DNA of 64,000 nt from Polynucleobacter sp. HIN5 (GCF_030297555.1 NZ_AP028136.1:1798001-1862000); one strand, 5' to 3'; positions 21,852 to 32,125 are shown, counted from the stretch's first letter. Program-made: numbers and translations. The notes: a model not told the origin generated them from the letters alone.

Positions 21852-22763
21852 CTAATCTTTATCGATCCAGGTGAGCGAAGACCAGGAAGGCTCTGTTGTA
21901 GCACATACATCAACTCCTTCATCAATTGCACGGTCGCCTTCATACGATTTAACGAACTGGGTCAAATCTGAATGAATGGATAGATTCTGAAAATCAAAGG
22001 CATCTTGATCCAATAGATGGGATGGAACAATGTGATGCAGGGAGCGAAACAAGTTTTCAATCCGACCAGGAAATTCTTTTTCCCATTCACGTAATAATTT
22101 CTTCATGGCAGCCCTTTGCAGGTTTGGCTGGCTGCCACATAGATCACAAGGAATAATTGGAAACTCCATCGATTGCGCATAGCGCTCAATCAACTTTTCA
22201 GGAACATAGGCTAGCGGCCGAATGACCAAATGACGTCCATCATCTGAGCGTAATTTGGGTGGCATTGCCTTTAGCTTACCTCCATAAAACATATTGAGCA
22301 GTAATGTTTCTAGGATGTCGTCTCGGTGATGCCCCAAGGCAATCTTAGTTGCCCCAAGCTCATCGGCCACTCGATACAAAATTCCGCGTCGCAAACGAGA
22401 ACACAATCCACAAGTTGTCTTGCCCTCAGGAATCACCCGCTTCACAATACTATAGGTATCTTGCTCTTCAATATGAAAAGGGATATTGAGTTGGCGTAAA
22501 TAATTAGGTAGCGTGTCACTGGGAAAATTGGGCTGTTTTTGATCTAAGTTCACAGCGACTAGATCAAATGAAATTGGCGCCCGCTCACGCAACTTCAATA
22601 AAATATCAAGCAAGGTATAGCTATCCTTACCACCGGACAGACATACCATCACCTTATCGCCATCGGCAATCATGCCAAAATCACCGATAGCCTGACCAAC
22701 CAGGCGGCATAGTTTTTTATCTAACTTATTCTCTTCAAATGCTTGCTTGCGGGGGTCAACCAT
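21852..22763 (-). CDS. ttcA: tRNA 2-thiocytidine synthetase
   Basis: A 303-residue PP-loop ATPase with SGGKDS at residues 43-48. Cys118 and Cys121 (TTCGLC) plus Cys206 and Cys209 (CDLC) fit the Fe-S ligands of TtcA. It thiolates C32 of certain tRNAs. It lies 12 bases after folB on the same strand and 51 bases before glmU. Confidence 0.93.
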   Translation of the reverse strand: MVDPRKQAFEENKLDKKLCRLVGQAIGDFGMIADGDKVMVCLSGGKDSYTLLDILLKLRERAPISFDLVAVNLDQKQPNFPSDTLPNYLRQLNIPFHIEEQDTYSIVKRVIPEGKTTCGLCSRLRRGILYRVADELGATKIALGHHRDDILETLLLNMFYGGKLKAMPPKLRSDDGRHLVIRPLAYVPEKLIERYAQSMEFPIIPCDLCGSQPNLQRAAMKKLLREWEKEFPGRIENLFRSLHHIVPSHLLDQDAFDFQNLSIHSDLTQFVKSYEGDRAIDEGVDVCATTEPSWSSLTWIDKD

Positions 22764-22775
22764 CTGCGGCTCCCA

Positions 22776-23177
22776 TTAGCCTTGCGATTGCTTCATCTTA
22801 AAGACTTCAACGCCAACTGCCTCACAATCTGGATAGACATCGGGCTTTGCAGTACTAACTCGGACTGCCATCACATTTGGATGCTCAAGAATTGCTGCCA
22901 CGATTTCATCACAGAGGGTTTCTTGTAAATGAATATGGCCGCGTTTAACGCGCTCTGCAATGGTTTTGCGAATGAAATCATAATCAAGTACCTCTTCTAA
23001 GCGATCTTGCTTCGGGGTATTTAGTTCCAAGGGAACATAAATCTCGACATTAAAGATCACCCTCTGCTCAGCGCGCTTCTCAAAATCATGTACACCAATA
23101 TTGATATAAACCTCATAGTCTTTCAAAAAGAGGCGTCGACAATGAATCAGGCTTGGATGAGATAGTAAGGAGTGCAT
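22776..23177 (-). CDS. folB: dihydroneopterin aldolase
   Basis: A 133-residue FolB of the folate pathway. It opens with a 14-residue extension, then RRLFLKDYEVYINIGVHDFEK, the substrate-binding start of the family. The catalytic Glu/Lys region and a C-terminal DVYPDCEAVGVEVFK follow. It is placed directly after the pteridine reductase-like SDR (8-base gap), which supports a joint role in pterin metabolism. Confidence 0.92.
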   Translation of the reverse strand: MHSLLSHPSLIHCRRLFLKDYEVYINIGVHDFEKRAEQRVIFNVEIYVPLELNTPKQDRLEEVLDYDFIRKTIAERVKRGHIHLQETLCDEIVAAILEHPNVMAVRVSTAKPDVYPDCEAVGVEVFKMKQSQG

Positions 23178-23185
23178 AGAACCTA

Positions 23186-23980
23186 TTATTTAATTTTGAA
23201 CATCACATCGCGATCAGATGCTAGTAAATGTTGTCCGCCATCGACATACAGCGTGGTGCCCGTAATCGAATTGGCATTGGCTAAGAAAAATGCGGCGCTC
23301 GCAATATCCTGCGCACTAGATGAATGCCCCAGCGGAGTGACCTGATGGGCTTTCTCAAACTCAGATTGACTTTGATCACCCGATGGCAGAGTAATTCCAG
23401 GGGCCAAACCAACGGAGCGCATATATGGTGCAAAATCGCGGGCCATCATTTCGGTTGCAGTCAATAATGCACTTTTGGAAAGCGTATACGAAAAATAATC
23501 TGGATTTAAGTTGATTAACTTTTGATCCAGTATTTGGATCGTTGCAGGAACAAAGTCTTTGCTGATTGGCTGAGTCTTAAGGTGACAAAACATTGCTTGT
23601 GCCATTAATACTGGAGCCGCTAGATTAATTTGAGTATGCCGCTCAATCAGGTCTGCGCTCACTAGATGACCATCTTGGCTCGGCCGATCGTATTCAAAAA
23701 TCGCAGCACTGTTAATCAAGCAATCAATTCTTGAGAATTGGTCGATACTTTTTTTGATTAGAGTTTCGATCTCTGCTTGGCGTGATAGATTTGCCTGCAA
23801 CACCATTGCTTTGACTCCCAATCCATGCATCTCATCAACAACGGCTTCGGCGTCTTGGGCGGATTGGCCATAATGAATAATGACATTCCAGCCCTCACGA
23901 GCAAAATACAAGGCGATTTCTCGACCAAGGCGCTTAGCTGCCCCCGTGACCAATACTGTTCGATCTGCCATTGTTTTCAT
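23186..23980 (-). CDS. SDR oxidoreductase, FolM/pteridine reductase-like
   Basis: A 264-residue short-chain dehydrogenase with TGAAKRLGR at residues 12-20. This TGxxxRxGR form of the nucleotide motif is typical of pteridine reductases and FolM, where the Arg favours NADPH. It has NSAAIF in place of NNAG and the catalytic pair in YTLSK (about 168-172). The context, immediately upstream of folB, suggests reduction of dihydropterins or dihydromonapterin. An alternative start three codons downstream (MADRTVLV) is equally plausible; neither has a strong ribosome-binding site. Confidence 0.82.
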   Translation of the reverse strand: MKTMADRTVLVTGAAKRLGREIALYFAREGWNVIIHYGQSAQDAEAVVDEMHGLGVKAMVLQANLSRQAEIETLIKKSIDQFSRIDCLINSAAIFEYDRPSQDGHLVSADLIERHTQINLAAPVLMAQAMFCHLKTQPISKDFVPATIQILDQKLINLNPDYFSYTLSKSALLTATEMMARDFAPYMRSVGLAPGITLPSGDQSQSEFEKAHQVTPLGHSSSAQDIASAAFFLANANSITGTTLYVDGGQHLLASDRDVMFKIK

Positions 23981-24014
23981 GTGCTATGGAAAAACTCACT
24001 TAGACTAGCGAGCT

Positions 24015-25193
24015 ATGGATATTAACCTGACACAGGCGCAAGTGGAGCATTTAAAGGCTATCCTAACCAAAATTTCCCATGAAATTCAGGAAAAAGGCGG
24101 TTGGATTCCCTTTTCACGCTACATGGAGCTCGCCCTGTATCAGCCAAACCTTGGTTATTACACCAGCGCCCTAGAAAAATTTGGTCGTTCTGGTGACTTC
24201 ATCACTGCCCCTGAAATCAGTCCATTTTTTGGCCAAACCATCGTTAATACGATTCTGCCGGTGCTAGAGGGCTTAAGAAAGCAGGGACAACCGACTCGTA
24301 TCATTGAAATCGGTGCGGGGACTGGACAGCTTGCCAAGACGATCCTGTTAGATCTACACCGTTGCGGCTTTGACCTAGATGAATATCACATCATTGATGT
24401 GTCAGCGAATTTGATTGAGCGTCAACAGGCATTACTCCTGGACACTTGCCAAGGTCATGGGATTCAAACATGTTGCCTGTGGCATACAGATGTGTTGCCG
24501 GCTTTTCATGGAGTCATTCTGGCTAATGAAGTACTCGATGCGATTCCCTGTGAACGCATTGTGTATCAAAACCATGCCTGGCACTATGCCGGGGTGGGAC
24601 TTGGAACAGAGCCTGATCAATTTCTTATATCCGTATCCGGTGAAAAACTAGGGGTTCAGCCATTGATCGACTGCGCTAGCGATGGATATATGACTGAAAT
24701 TCACCCTCAGGCTGAGGCTTGGTTTGCAAAAGTGATTGATCGGCTCGAACAGGGTTTATTGCTGATGATTGACTACGGCTTTCGCCAGCAGGAGTATTAC
24801 CACCCGCAACGAAATACCGGCACACTCATGGCACACTTCCATCATCAAGCACTAAGCAATGTACTTGCCCTACCCGGTATCTCGGATATTACCTGTCACA
24901 TTAATTTCTCGAACCTATTGCATTCAATTGAGAACGAAGAAAATTCTCAGTCATTTTTTTCTAGCCAAGCATCGTACTTATTGGATGCTGGTATTGCCGA
25001 TCTAGTATTGCAGCAATCCGACCCGCGCGACCCTCAACAGATGATCGCCATATCGAATGGAATACAGAAATTAATCTCTGAGGCGGAAATGGGGGAACTC
25101 TTTAAAGTATTGGCTTTTGGCAAGAACTTAAAGGGTCTTGGTTTAGACCTCTACGCACTCCCTGGCTTTGGGGGTCGTAACCGGGTTTATTAA
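24015..25193 (+). CDS. MidA/NDUFAF7-type SAM-dependent methyltransferase
   Basis: A 392-residue class I methyltransferase of the former DUF185 family. The N-terminal signature is FSRYMELALYQPNLGYY, followed by GRSGDFITAPEISPFFGQT (about 60-78). The SAM-binding loop is IIEIGAGTGQLA (about 96-107), and LMIDYGF appears later. In mitochondria the family methylates an arginine in a complex I subunit. The bacterial substrate is unproven. It is divergent from the SDR gene and overlaps the convergent cca by four bases at the stops. Confidence 0.88.
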   Translation: MDINLTQAQVEHLKAILTKISHEIQEKGGWIPFSRYMELALYQPNLGYYTSALEKFGRSGDFITAPEISPFFGQTIVNTILPVLEGLRKQGQPTRIIEIGAGTGQLAKTILLDLHRCGFDLDEYHIIDVSANLIERQQALLLDTCQGHGIQTCCLWHTDVLPAFHGVILANEVLDAIPCERIVYQNHAWHYAGVGLGTEPDQFLISVSGEKLGVQPLIDCASDGYMTEIHPQAEAWFAKVIDRLEQGLLLMIDYGFRQQEYYHPQRNTGTLMAHFHHQALSNVLALPGISDITCHINFSNLLHSIENEENSQSFFSSQASYLLDAGIADLVLQQSDPRDPQQMIAISNGIQKLISEAEMGELFKVLAFGKNLKGLGLDLYALPGFGGRNRVY

Positions 25194-26317
25194 GACAGCG
25201 CTTCTTGAATGGTCAAGAGACGCACCCTCTCAAGCTCTGCATGAATTGCTTTACCCAATTCATTGGTGTTTGAGCGTTGGCTTACAGACTTCGCAATTTG
25301 TCCGGCATCAATACCCATCAAATTACTAACTAGCTTTTGCCAAACTGCCATATCAATGCCCAGAGCCTCAAAAAGAGTGAGCAGTTCAGTGATGCGATGA
25401 GGCTTTCTCCACAAATCAGCCCGATTAAAAAATGCCAGAATATCGGTTGGAATTAATTTGGAGTGGACTGACTCAAAATCCGCCGCAATCTGGCAATATT
25501 CAGCGATCTCATTTGGCACCTTCGACCCACGAGCCCACTCCTGGATTTCGGCTGGAGGAATGGTTCTTAATAAACAGGCGATACGCTGATTTAGCTCGGG
25601 GCGCGCCGCGACAACCAAATGCATTGCATGCCGAATGCTCTTTTGAAGTTCTTCCTGATGCCACCATTTCTCAAAGCTGGCTGGCAAAACATCTGCTAGG
25701 GCATTGCACTGATTGAGTGTTTCGATAAAACGGAGCGGCTCTGTTTCTTCCATAGCGCGCGCTAGTTCTTGCCAGATGCGCTCCTTTGATAAGGTTTCTA
25801 ATTCACGCGCTTCAACCATTCGTCTCATAAGAATGAGGGTCTCGGGGGCGATCTGAAAATCTGGAAAACGTGCTGCAAATCGGGTGACGCGCAATACCCT
25901 TAAAGGGTCTTCTAAAAAGGCATTCGAGACGTGCCGTAATACACCTGCCCCTAGGTCAGCCTGACCACCATAAGGATCGACAATCTCCCCGACTGGCTCA
26001 CCGCTCTTGTTGACCTCTTGGGCCATGGCATTGATGGTCAAGTCGCGTCTTTGTAGATCCTCCTCCAGAGTCACGCTTGGGTCTGCATGAAAAGTAAAGC
26101 CCTGGTGGCCCGGTGCTGTTTTGCGTTCCGTCCTAGCTAGGGCATATTCCGCATTCGTGATGGGATGTAAAAACACTGGGAAATGACTACCCACTGGCCG
26201 AAATCCTTTTTGCATCATTTCATCGGCTGTGGTGCCAACCACCACGTAATCAACATCATGAACCGCTCTTCCAAGCAAACGGTCCCGCACCGCACCGCCA
26301 ACTTGATAAATCTTCAA
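25190..26317 (-). CDS. cca: CCA-adding tRNA nucleotidyltransferase, HD motif lost
   Basis: Adds or repairs the 3' CCA of tRNA. Of 375 residues, the first 140 contain GGAVRDRLLG (7-16), the catalytic DVD at 21-23, and the RRDLTINAMA element near residue 90. It aligns closely to E. coli Cca, as I remember that sequence, through neck and body. In the region where that enzyme has the HD phosphohydrolase motif (CHDLGKG), this protein reads IACLLRTIPPAE. The insertion is shortened and neither metal ligand is present. It should keep nucleotidyltransferase activity but lack the 2',3'-cyclic phosphodiesterase/phosphatase function. The start overlaps the previous gene's stop (ATGA). Confidence 0.94.
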   Translation of the reverse strand: MKIYQVGGAVRDRLLGRAVHDVDYVVVGTTADEMMQKGFRPVGSHFPVFLHPITNAEYALARTERKTAPGHQGFTFHADPSVTLEEDLQRRDLTINAMAQEVNKSGEPVGEIVDPYGGQADLGAGVLRHVSNAFLEDPLRVLRVTRFAARFPDFQIAPETLILMRRMVEARELETLSKERIWQELARAMEETEPLRFIETLNQCNALADVLPASFEKWWHQEELQKSIRHAMHLVVAARPELNQRIACLLRTIPPAEIQEWARGSKVPNEIAEYCQIAADFESVHSKLIPTDILAFFNRADLWRKPHRITELLTLFEALGIDMAVWQKLVSNLMGIDAGQIAKSVSQRSNTNELGKAIHAELERVRLLTIQEALS

Positions 26318-27225
26318 GTGAGTAAACTCTCAATACGCTGTTTGGTAATCCTAAACTCATCAACCAAAGCGTCTTTTCCGCCCGCGGGCAATACATTGGG
26401 AATACTCATAGAGGCAATATTGTCACGTGACATTAGGGTGGGGCCCGGGCCAAACTCAAATGCCAAGGCCTGCAGGTATCCAACCCAATCTGGTAATGAA
26501 ACAATGAGGCGATCCTTACCCGCTTTGCGAGCCGCAAACTCAACCAACTGTTTCATCGTGAACACCTCAGGACCGACCAAATCATAGCTCTGATGAATGG
26601 TAATGGGGTGAGTTAGAGCTATGACAAACGCACTAGCAACATCATTTACGCTCACTGGCTGAAACTTTGCATATGAATATGCCAATGGAATCACCGGAAA
26701 TATCTTCGCTAGATTAGCAAAGGTATTAATGAACTGATCATGCTCTCCAAAAATGACCGATGGTCTAAAAATGGTCCAATCTAAACTACTGGCTCGCACC
26801 CGATTCTCACCGTCGCCTTTGCTGCGTTGGTACATTGAAGGGCCATTCGAATCGGCACCCAAAGCACTCATATGCAGATAGCGTCTGAGTTGCTTAGCTT
26901 TCATGGCCTCAATGATTGCCTGAGGCAAATCCACATGGGCTCTTTTAAAACCAGAGCCATATGGTTTCGCTACTTGATCTTGCAAGATCCCAACTAAGTT
27001 GATAACCGCCCCGTGGGGCTTTACATCCCCACACAATCGCTCAATGACTCCAGGCTGATTCACATCTGCCTCAACTAAGGTCACACTGGGTAATAGTCGA
27101 AGGTCGCGCATGGCGCTATAACGCCGCGATGGAATCAAGACGGAGTAGCCTTTGCTTTGTAGCTTCTGGCTAATGGCTTTACCAACAAAGCCGCTCCCGC
27201 CAATTAATAAAATGTCATGTTTCAT
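26314..27225 (-). CDS. NDUFA9-like NAD(P)-binding protein
   Basis: A 303-residue atypical extended SDR resembling the NDUFA9 accessory subunit of complex I. It has the nucleotide loop GGSGFVG at 9-15, RRYS after the second strand (NADPH preference), INLVGILQD, HMSALGAD and YQRSKGDGE in place of a classical YxxxK, and TIFRPSVIFGE. The member seen here probably acts on the inner side of the membrane in quinone or redox metabolism, which is an inference. It is coupled by ATGA overlaps to both neighbours (slt upstream, cca downstream). Confidence 0.82.
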   Translation of the reverse strand: MKHDILLIGGSGFVGKAISQKLQSKGYSVLIPSRRYSAMRDLRLLPSVTLVEADVNQPGVIERLCGDVKPHGAVINLVGILQDQVAKPYGSGFKRAHVDLPQAIIEAMKAKQLRRYLHMSALGADSNGPSMYQRSKGDGENRVRASSLDWTIFRPSVIFGEHDQFINTFANLAKIFPVIPLAYSYAKFQPVSVNDVASAFVIALTHPITIHQSYDLVGPEVFTMKQLVEFAARKAGKDRLIVSLPDWVGYLQALAFEFGPGPTLMSRDNIASMSIPNVLPAGGKDALVDEFRITKQRIESLLT

Positions 27226-29183
27226 GGTAGTTCACTCAATACAGCAGTTTTAGGCGCAATCACTCCAAGCCGTTGTTTCATGGGAGTGGTTTGCCCATCC
27301 ATTAAAAGCGAATAGTAGCTCGCGTTGGCAAGCACATTCTTCACGTAGGTACGAGTCTCATTAAAGGGAATGGATTCCACAAAAATTGCACCCTCAGTGG
27401 ATTGATTTAATCGTTCTCGCCACGATTTTGGCCGAGATGGGCCGGCATTATAGGCGGCGGATGCCAATACCCAAGAATCATCGAGGTCTTTTAAAACCAT
27501 ATTTAAGTAATGACTTCCCAAGGTCAAATTGGTTTGCGTCTCTTTAAGACGTTCATTGGTATACGAATTCATGCCAATTTTCTTAGCAACATACTTCGCG
27601 GTATTGGGCATCACTTGCATCAAACCCGAAGCGCCCACTGACGATGAGGCATTGGTAATAAACCGAGACTCTTGACGGATCAAACCATAGGCCCAGGCTA
27701 AGTTCAAATCAATATTTTTAGCAATCGGACTGAGTTGATCTTTAAAGGGCATTGGATAACGCAAGCCAAAATCATGCTCGCCTTTCGTACGATCAGCTGT
27801 ATTGACTGTTCGATCATATAAATGGATTCGTTTGGCATATTCTGCGGCAGCTAGTAATTGGCGATCGCTCATGCCGCGCAACTCCCAGTTCCACTCACGA
27901 TTTCCTTCAAAGCGAAGATTCATGGCATAAAAACGCTCAGCCCGAGTAAATCCAGGGCGTTTCCCCATCTCTTTGATGTCAGCATCGCTAACTTTTACCT
28001 TAGGTGGAATCACAATCGGTTTACCCAACTCCTCGCGCGCTAACTGTCCATAAAAATTAAACTGGTCTTCGAGTAATTGAAACTGCGCATTGGCTTTCTC
28101 AGGGTCTCCCAATTCTTTCAATGACCTTCCGTACCAATAGGTCCATGCAGGATCACGCTGACGAACGACCGGATTCATCGATCCAATCGACTCGCGCACC
28201 AGCTCCCAATCATGAGCTCGTAAGGCTGTACGCACTTTCCATTCCTGCGTTTCTGCGGATAGCAAAGAATTAAAACCTAATTGTTGTTGGCGTCGATAGG
28301 CATCGTATGCATTTCGATCTAGGCGCTTCGCTAAAAATTGCCCAATCACACCCCATGCCTGCGCTTGATCTTCTTTGTTATAGCGTAAGTTGGTTTGCAA
28401 AAAGTCACGGTAGGTTTTACTCGGATCCGCCCTTGCGCTGCGCACAATGCTAGCAATCGAATCTTCTCCACCAATGCGTCGCCCTGCGGTTTCAAAATTC
28501 ATTTCAGCAGCAGCGCGACCAAGCGCTCTGGCCTGAGAGTTGGATAGACCATTTGCCTGGACTAATGCCGGTACCAACTCTTGGCAAGCTGATCCAAACT
28601 GGCGTGGATCAATCATGATTTTGAGTGCATCTTGACCAACTCGCTTTGCGTCCTCTTGCTTCACAAGTCGTGAATGAAGCGCATAACACTTCACATTGGT
28701 ATCGTCATCTAAGACAAATTTGGGATATTCCTGATCAAACTGAGCCCAATCTTTCCGTTTACCAAGAACCAATAACCAATCATTACGCATCCGATCGCCG
28801 ATCGCGGTCCCCTCATAGGTTTTTAGAAAAGCGCCAACCTCCTCATCGACTGAGGAGTCAGCTCTTGCTTCATTCCCTTTATCAAACATTTGCGGCTTGA
28901 TCCGAAAATACCGAACATAATCTGTATCTGGATAGTTACTTAATTGCGCTGAGAGCTGTTGAGTTTTTGGCACATCATTTCGCCGTGCGGCATCGCGTAA
29001 CTCAATAAATAATTTATCCGCTTCAGTGAGTTCATACAGAGCGGGCTGGCCCGGGGAAGATTTGCTGACATTCGACTTTTTAGCAAAGCCGCTTTCCCAG
29101 GCACCCAAGCAAAGTACTAGGACCGCTAAAAGAAGAAAGTGCTTGATCGGGTGTTTTGGCATAAATGCAAAATTTTGATTCAT
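27222..29183 (-). CDS. slt: soluble lytic murein transglycosylase
   Basis: A 653-residue periplasmic enzyme that cleaves the MurNAc-GlcNAc bond of peptidoglycan. The N-terminal hydrophobic stretch (HFLLLAVLVLCLGAW) is a signal peptide. A long superhelical domain of short helical repeats (about 50-450) forms the ring. The SLT catalytic domain (about 490-620) has Glu505 in LIRQESRFIT and the motifs GASGLMQVMP and SAAYNAGP. The ATG at 29183 is used, although a second ATG seven codons later (MPKHPIKHF) would also give a good signal peptide. It heads the slt-NDUFA9-like-cca unit. Confidence 0.93.
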   Translation of the reverse strand: MNQNFAFMPKHPIKHFLLLAVLVLCLGAWESGFAKKSNVSKSSPGQPALYELTEADKLFIELRDAARRNDVPKTQQLSAQLSNYPDTDYVRYFRIKPQMFDKGNEARADSSVDEEVGAFLKTYEGTAIGDRMRNDWLLVLGKRKDWAQFDQEYPKFVLDDDTNVKCYALHSRLVKQEDAKRVGQDALKIMIDPRQFGSACQELVPALVQANGLSNSQARALGRAAAEMNFETAGRRIGGEDSIASIVRSARADPSKTYRDFLQTNLRYNKEDQAQAWGVIGQFLAKRLDRNAYDAYRRQQQLGFNSLLSAETQEWKVRTALRAHDWELVRESIGSMNPVVRQRDPAWTYWYGRSLKELGDPEKANAQFQLLEDQFNFYGQLAREELGKPIVIPPKVKVSDADIKEMGKRPGFTRAERFYAMNLRFEGNREWNWELRGMSDRQLLAAAEYAKRIHLYDRTVNTADRTKGEHDFGLRYPMPFKDQLSPIAKNIDLNLAWAYGLIRQESRFITNASSSVGASGLMQVMPNTAKYVAKKIGMNSYTNERLKETQTNLTLGSHYLNMVLKDLDDSWVLASAAYNAGPSRPKSWRERLNQSTEGAIFVESIPFNETRTYVKNVLANASYYSLLMDGQTTPMKQRLGVIAPKTAVLSELP

Positions 29184-29212
29184 TTTGCTATTTTCACCCG
29201 ATAATAAGTGCC

Positions 29213-29830
29213 ATGCATACCCCTATTCATCAAATTCGACAGGATCTTTTGAGTCAGCGCACGTCATTTGCTCGATCCCCCCAATTTGATTCTGCATACA
29301 CCCATTTTTTATCGCATTTTCATGAATTTCTGTTCCAAGACGCAGGGATGTATCAATCCATTGCATTTTGCTGGCCCTATCGCGAGGAACTTGATCTACG
29401 CCAGCCCCTGCGTAAGTGGCGATCCTCGAACTCAGATCGATGCCTCCTGTTACCTAAAGTTAGGGCTGATCGGCAGTTGAGTTTTTATACCTGGTCGGAC
29501 TCCGACCCCCTGATTCACAATACCTATGGGATTGCGGAACCCGATCCGACCGCAAGCGGTGTACAACCCAAGAACCCCGACTGCATCCTAATCCCCTGTG
29601 TTGGATGGCTGAGTTATCAGAATCGATACTGGCGGCTTGGATATGGAGGAGGCTATTTCGATCGCACCATTGCTTCTTTAAAGCAAGCAGGGCATCGATT
29701 TACAACGGTTGGTATTGCGTTTGACTGGCAAGCACTGGATCTTGATCGCTGGACTCCCGAAGCTCATGACCAAGCACTAGACCTGCTGATCACAAATACT
29801 GGAGTCTATCGAAACCCGATTAAGTCTTAG
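29213..29830 (+). CDS. 5-formyltetrahydrofolate cyclo-ligase
   Basis: A 205-residue MTHFS family enzyme converting 5-formyl-THF to 5,10-methenyl-THF using ATP. The family signature LGYGGGYFDRTI is near residue 145, preceded by ILIPCVGW. An in-frame ATG 48 bases upstream exists, but it would overlap the divergent slt start region, and MHTPIHQIRQDLLSQR at 29213 fits the family start better. Its stop overlaps the convergent metF by 11 bases, another one-carbon gene. Confidence 0.9.
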   Translation: MHTPIHQIRQDLLSQRTSFARSPQFDSAYTHFLSHFHEFLFQDAGMYQSIAFCWPYREELDLRQPLRKWRSSNSDRCLLLPKVRADRQLSFYTWSDSDPLIHNTYGIAEPDPTASGVQPKNPDCILIPCVGWLSYQNRYWRLGYGGGYFDRTIASLKQAGHRFTTVGIAFDWQALDLDRWTPEAHDQALDLLITNTGVYRNPIKS

Positions 29831-30662
29831 AGGCTTGGTCCAATTGCAGATTCTGCGCAATGCGAATCACGGGCTCTGCTTGATTTAGGGAATAAAAATG
29901 CAGCCCTGGCACTCCAGCAACGATGAGCTGCTCGCACAATGTGCTCACCACATCCTCACCAAAGGCCTTGATCGAAGCGCTGTCATCACCATATGCCAAA
30001 AGACGTAGACGAATCCAGCGCGGTATTTCTGCGCCGCATGCATCTGAAAAACGCAGTAATTGGGTACTACTCGTAATGGGCATAATGCCCGCAACTACAG
30101 GCACATCAACGCCTAATTGATAAGCGTCATCTACAAACCGAAAATACGCATCGCTATTAAAGAAGTATTGGGTAATCGCTGAGTTAGCACCGGCCTTAAT
30201 TTTTTGGGCAAAGTAGGCGATGTCCTTACTTGGCGACTGTGCCTGCGGATGAGTCTCTGGATAAGCAGCCACCTCAATATGAAACCAATCACCGGTCTCT
30301 TGGCGAATAAATTCCACTAACTGATTGGCATGCTGCAACTCACCGTACTGACCCATGCCGGAGGGTAAATCACCACGCAGCGCCACAATTCGTTTAATAC
30401 CCAATGCCTTATATTGCGAGAGAAGCTTTGTAATTAGTTCTTTAGAGCTGCCGACACAGGATAAGTGGGGCGCGACCACCTCTCCTGATCGATGAATCGC
30501 TTCAACCGTTTGCAAGGTTCCTGATTGAGTCGATCCACCCGCACCAAAGGTCACCGAGTAAAAGGCGGGCTGCAATGCCGCTGTTATTCGCTCTCGCGTT
30601 TGCAACAAGCGCGCCTCCCCCTCCGGGGTTTTAGGGGGAAAGAACTCGACGCTTAATTCCAT
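29820..30662 (-). CDS. metF: 5,10-methylenetetrahydrofolate reductase
   Basis: A 280-residue FAD enzyme reducing methylene-THF to methyl-THF, the methyl donor for MetH. It has the N-terminal VEFFPPKTPEGE, FYSVTFGAGGST (about 35-46), ALRGDLPSG (about 96-104) and the ITQYFFNSDAYFRFVDD region (about 167-183). It starts 18 bases after ahcY on the same strand, so it should share the transcript controlled by the SAH riboswitch. Pairing SAH hydrolase with MetF under one riboswitch is common in betaproteobacteria. Confidence 0.95.
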   Translation of the reverse strand: MELSVEFFPPKTPEGEARLLQTRERITAALQPAFYSVTFGAGGSTQSGTLQTVEAIHRSGEVVAPHLSCVGSSKELITKLLSQYKALGIKRIVALRGDLPSGMGQYGELQHANQLVEFIRQETGDWFHIEVAAYPETHPQAQSPSKDIAYFAQKIKAGANSAITQYFFNSDAYFRFVDDAYQLGVDVPVVAGIMPITSSTQLLRFSDACGAEIPRWIRLRLLAYGDDSASIKAFGEDVVSTLCEQLIVAGVPGLHFYSLNQAEPVIRIAQNLQLDQASKT

Positions 30663-30680
30663 AGCAGACCTTTCAGCCTT

Positions 30681-32120
30681 TTAGTAACGGTAGGTTTCAG
30701 GCTTAAATGGGCCTTCTTTCTTAACGCCAATATAAACCGCTTGTTGATCTGAAAGCTCTGTCAACTGTGCATTCAATTTCTTCAGTTGCAGACGGGCAAC
30801 CTTTTCATCTAAATGCTTAGGCAAGGTATAAACCCCAACAGGATATTTGTTCGTTCCTGCCGCTCCCCAGAGCTCAATCTGTGCAATCACTTGGTTCGCA
30901 AACGAAGAGCTCATGACATACGAAGGGTGTCCAGTACCGCAGCCTAAGTTCACTAAACGGCCCTTGGCCAAAATAATGAGGCGCTTTTCTGGAAGACCGT
31001 TGGCCGCCGGGAAGATCACGTGATCAACCTGTGGCTTAATTTCCTCCCATTGGTATTTTTCAATACTAGCGATATCAATTTCGTTATCAAAGTGACCGAT
31101 GTTGCACACAATCGCCTGGTCTTTCATCCTCTTCATATGATCGTGCGTGATGACATGATAGTTACCGGTCGCAGTCACAAAAATATCGGCTTTATCGGCG
31201 GCATACTCCATCGTGACTACGCGATATCCTTCCATCGCGGCCTGAAGCGCACAGATTGGATCAACCTCTGTAACCCATACTTGAGCTGAGAGGGCTCGCA
31301 ATGCTTGAGCCGAGCCTTTACCCACATCACCATAACCAGCCACAACGGCAACCTTGCCGGCAATCATCACGTCGGTCGCACGCTTGATCGCATCAACTAA
31401 AGATTCACGGCAACCGTACAAGTTATCAAATTTGCTCTTGGTAACCGAGTCATTAACGTTAATGGCCGGGAAGTGCAATTCGCCCTTGGCGTGCATTTGA
31501 TAGAGACGATGCACACCCGTTGTGGTTTCTTCGGTAACGCCGTTAATCTTCGCTAACCGGGTTGAGTACCATGTGGGGTCGATCGCCAATTTGCTCTTAA
31601 TCGCCGCAAAGAGAATGCGCTCCTCTTCGCTCGTCGGATGATTTAGAACGGCTTGGTCTTTTTCAGCCTTGGTTCCTAAATGCAGCAGTAGAGTTGCGTC
31701 ACCACCGTCATCCAAGATCATATTGCTGTAGCCGCCGTCGGCCCACTCAAAGATCTTGTGAGTGAAATCCCAATACTGTTCAAGGGTCTCGCCTTTAATC
31801 GCAAATACCGGGGTGCCATTCGCAGCGATTGCGGCGGCGGCATGGTCTTGTGTTGAATAAATATTGCATGAAGCCCAACGCACTTCGGCACCCAAGGCCT
31901 CAAGCGTTTCAATCAGTACTGCAGTCTGAATGGTCATATGCAGTGACCCGGTGATGCGCGCGCCACGTAATGGCTGCTTTGCGGCAAACTCCTCACGAAT
32001 CGCCATCAAACCAGGCATCTCGGTTTCGGCAATTTTGATTTCTTTACGGCCAAAGTCAGCCAAACCGATATCGGCAATTGCAAAATCGCCATTTAACTTT
32101 AAATCAGCAACGGTATTCAT
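30681..32120 (-). CDS. ahcY: S-adenosylhomocysteine hydrolase
   Basis: A 479-residue NAD-dependent enzyme splitting S-adenosylhomocysteine into adenosine and homocysteine. It shows [15 protein letters not shown] (about 59-73), the substrate loop with [13 protein letters not shown], the NAD-binding [13 protein letters not shown], and the C-terminal [13 protein letters not shown] that closes the neighbouring active site. It has the longer bacterial form, with an insert of about 40 residues. GGAG lies six bases before the ATG but is buried in a predicted hairpin, and a SAH riboswitch precedes it. Confidence 0.97.
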   Translation of the reverse strand: MNTVADLKLNGDFAIADIGLADFGRKEIKIAETEMPGLMAIREEFAAKQPLRGARITGSLHMTIQTAVLIETLEALGAEVRWASCNIYSTQDHAAAAIAANGTPVFAIKGETLEQYWDFTHKIFEWADGGYSNMILDDGGDATLLLHLGTKAEKDQAVLNHPTSEEERILFAAIKSKLAIDPTWYSTRLAKINGVTEETTTGVHRLYQMHAKGELHFPAINVNDSVTKSKFDNLYGCRESLVDAIKRATDVMIAGKVAVVAGYGDVGKGSAQALRALSAQVWVTEVDPICALQAAMEGYRVVTMEYAADKADIFVTATGNYHVITHDHMKRMKDQAIVCNIGHFDNEIDIASIEKYQWEEIKPQVDHVIFPAANGLPEKRLIILAKGRLVNLGCGTGHPSYVMSSSFANQVIAQIELWGAAGTNKYPVGVYTLPKHLDEKVARLQLKKLNAQLTELSDQQAVYIGVKKEGPFKPETYRY

Positions 32121-32125
32121 AAATA

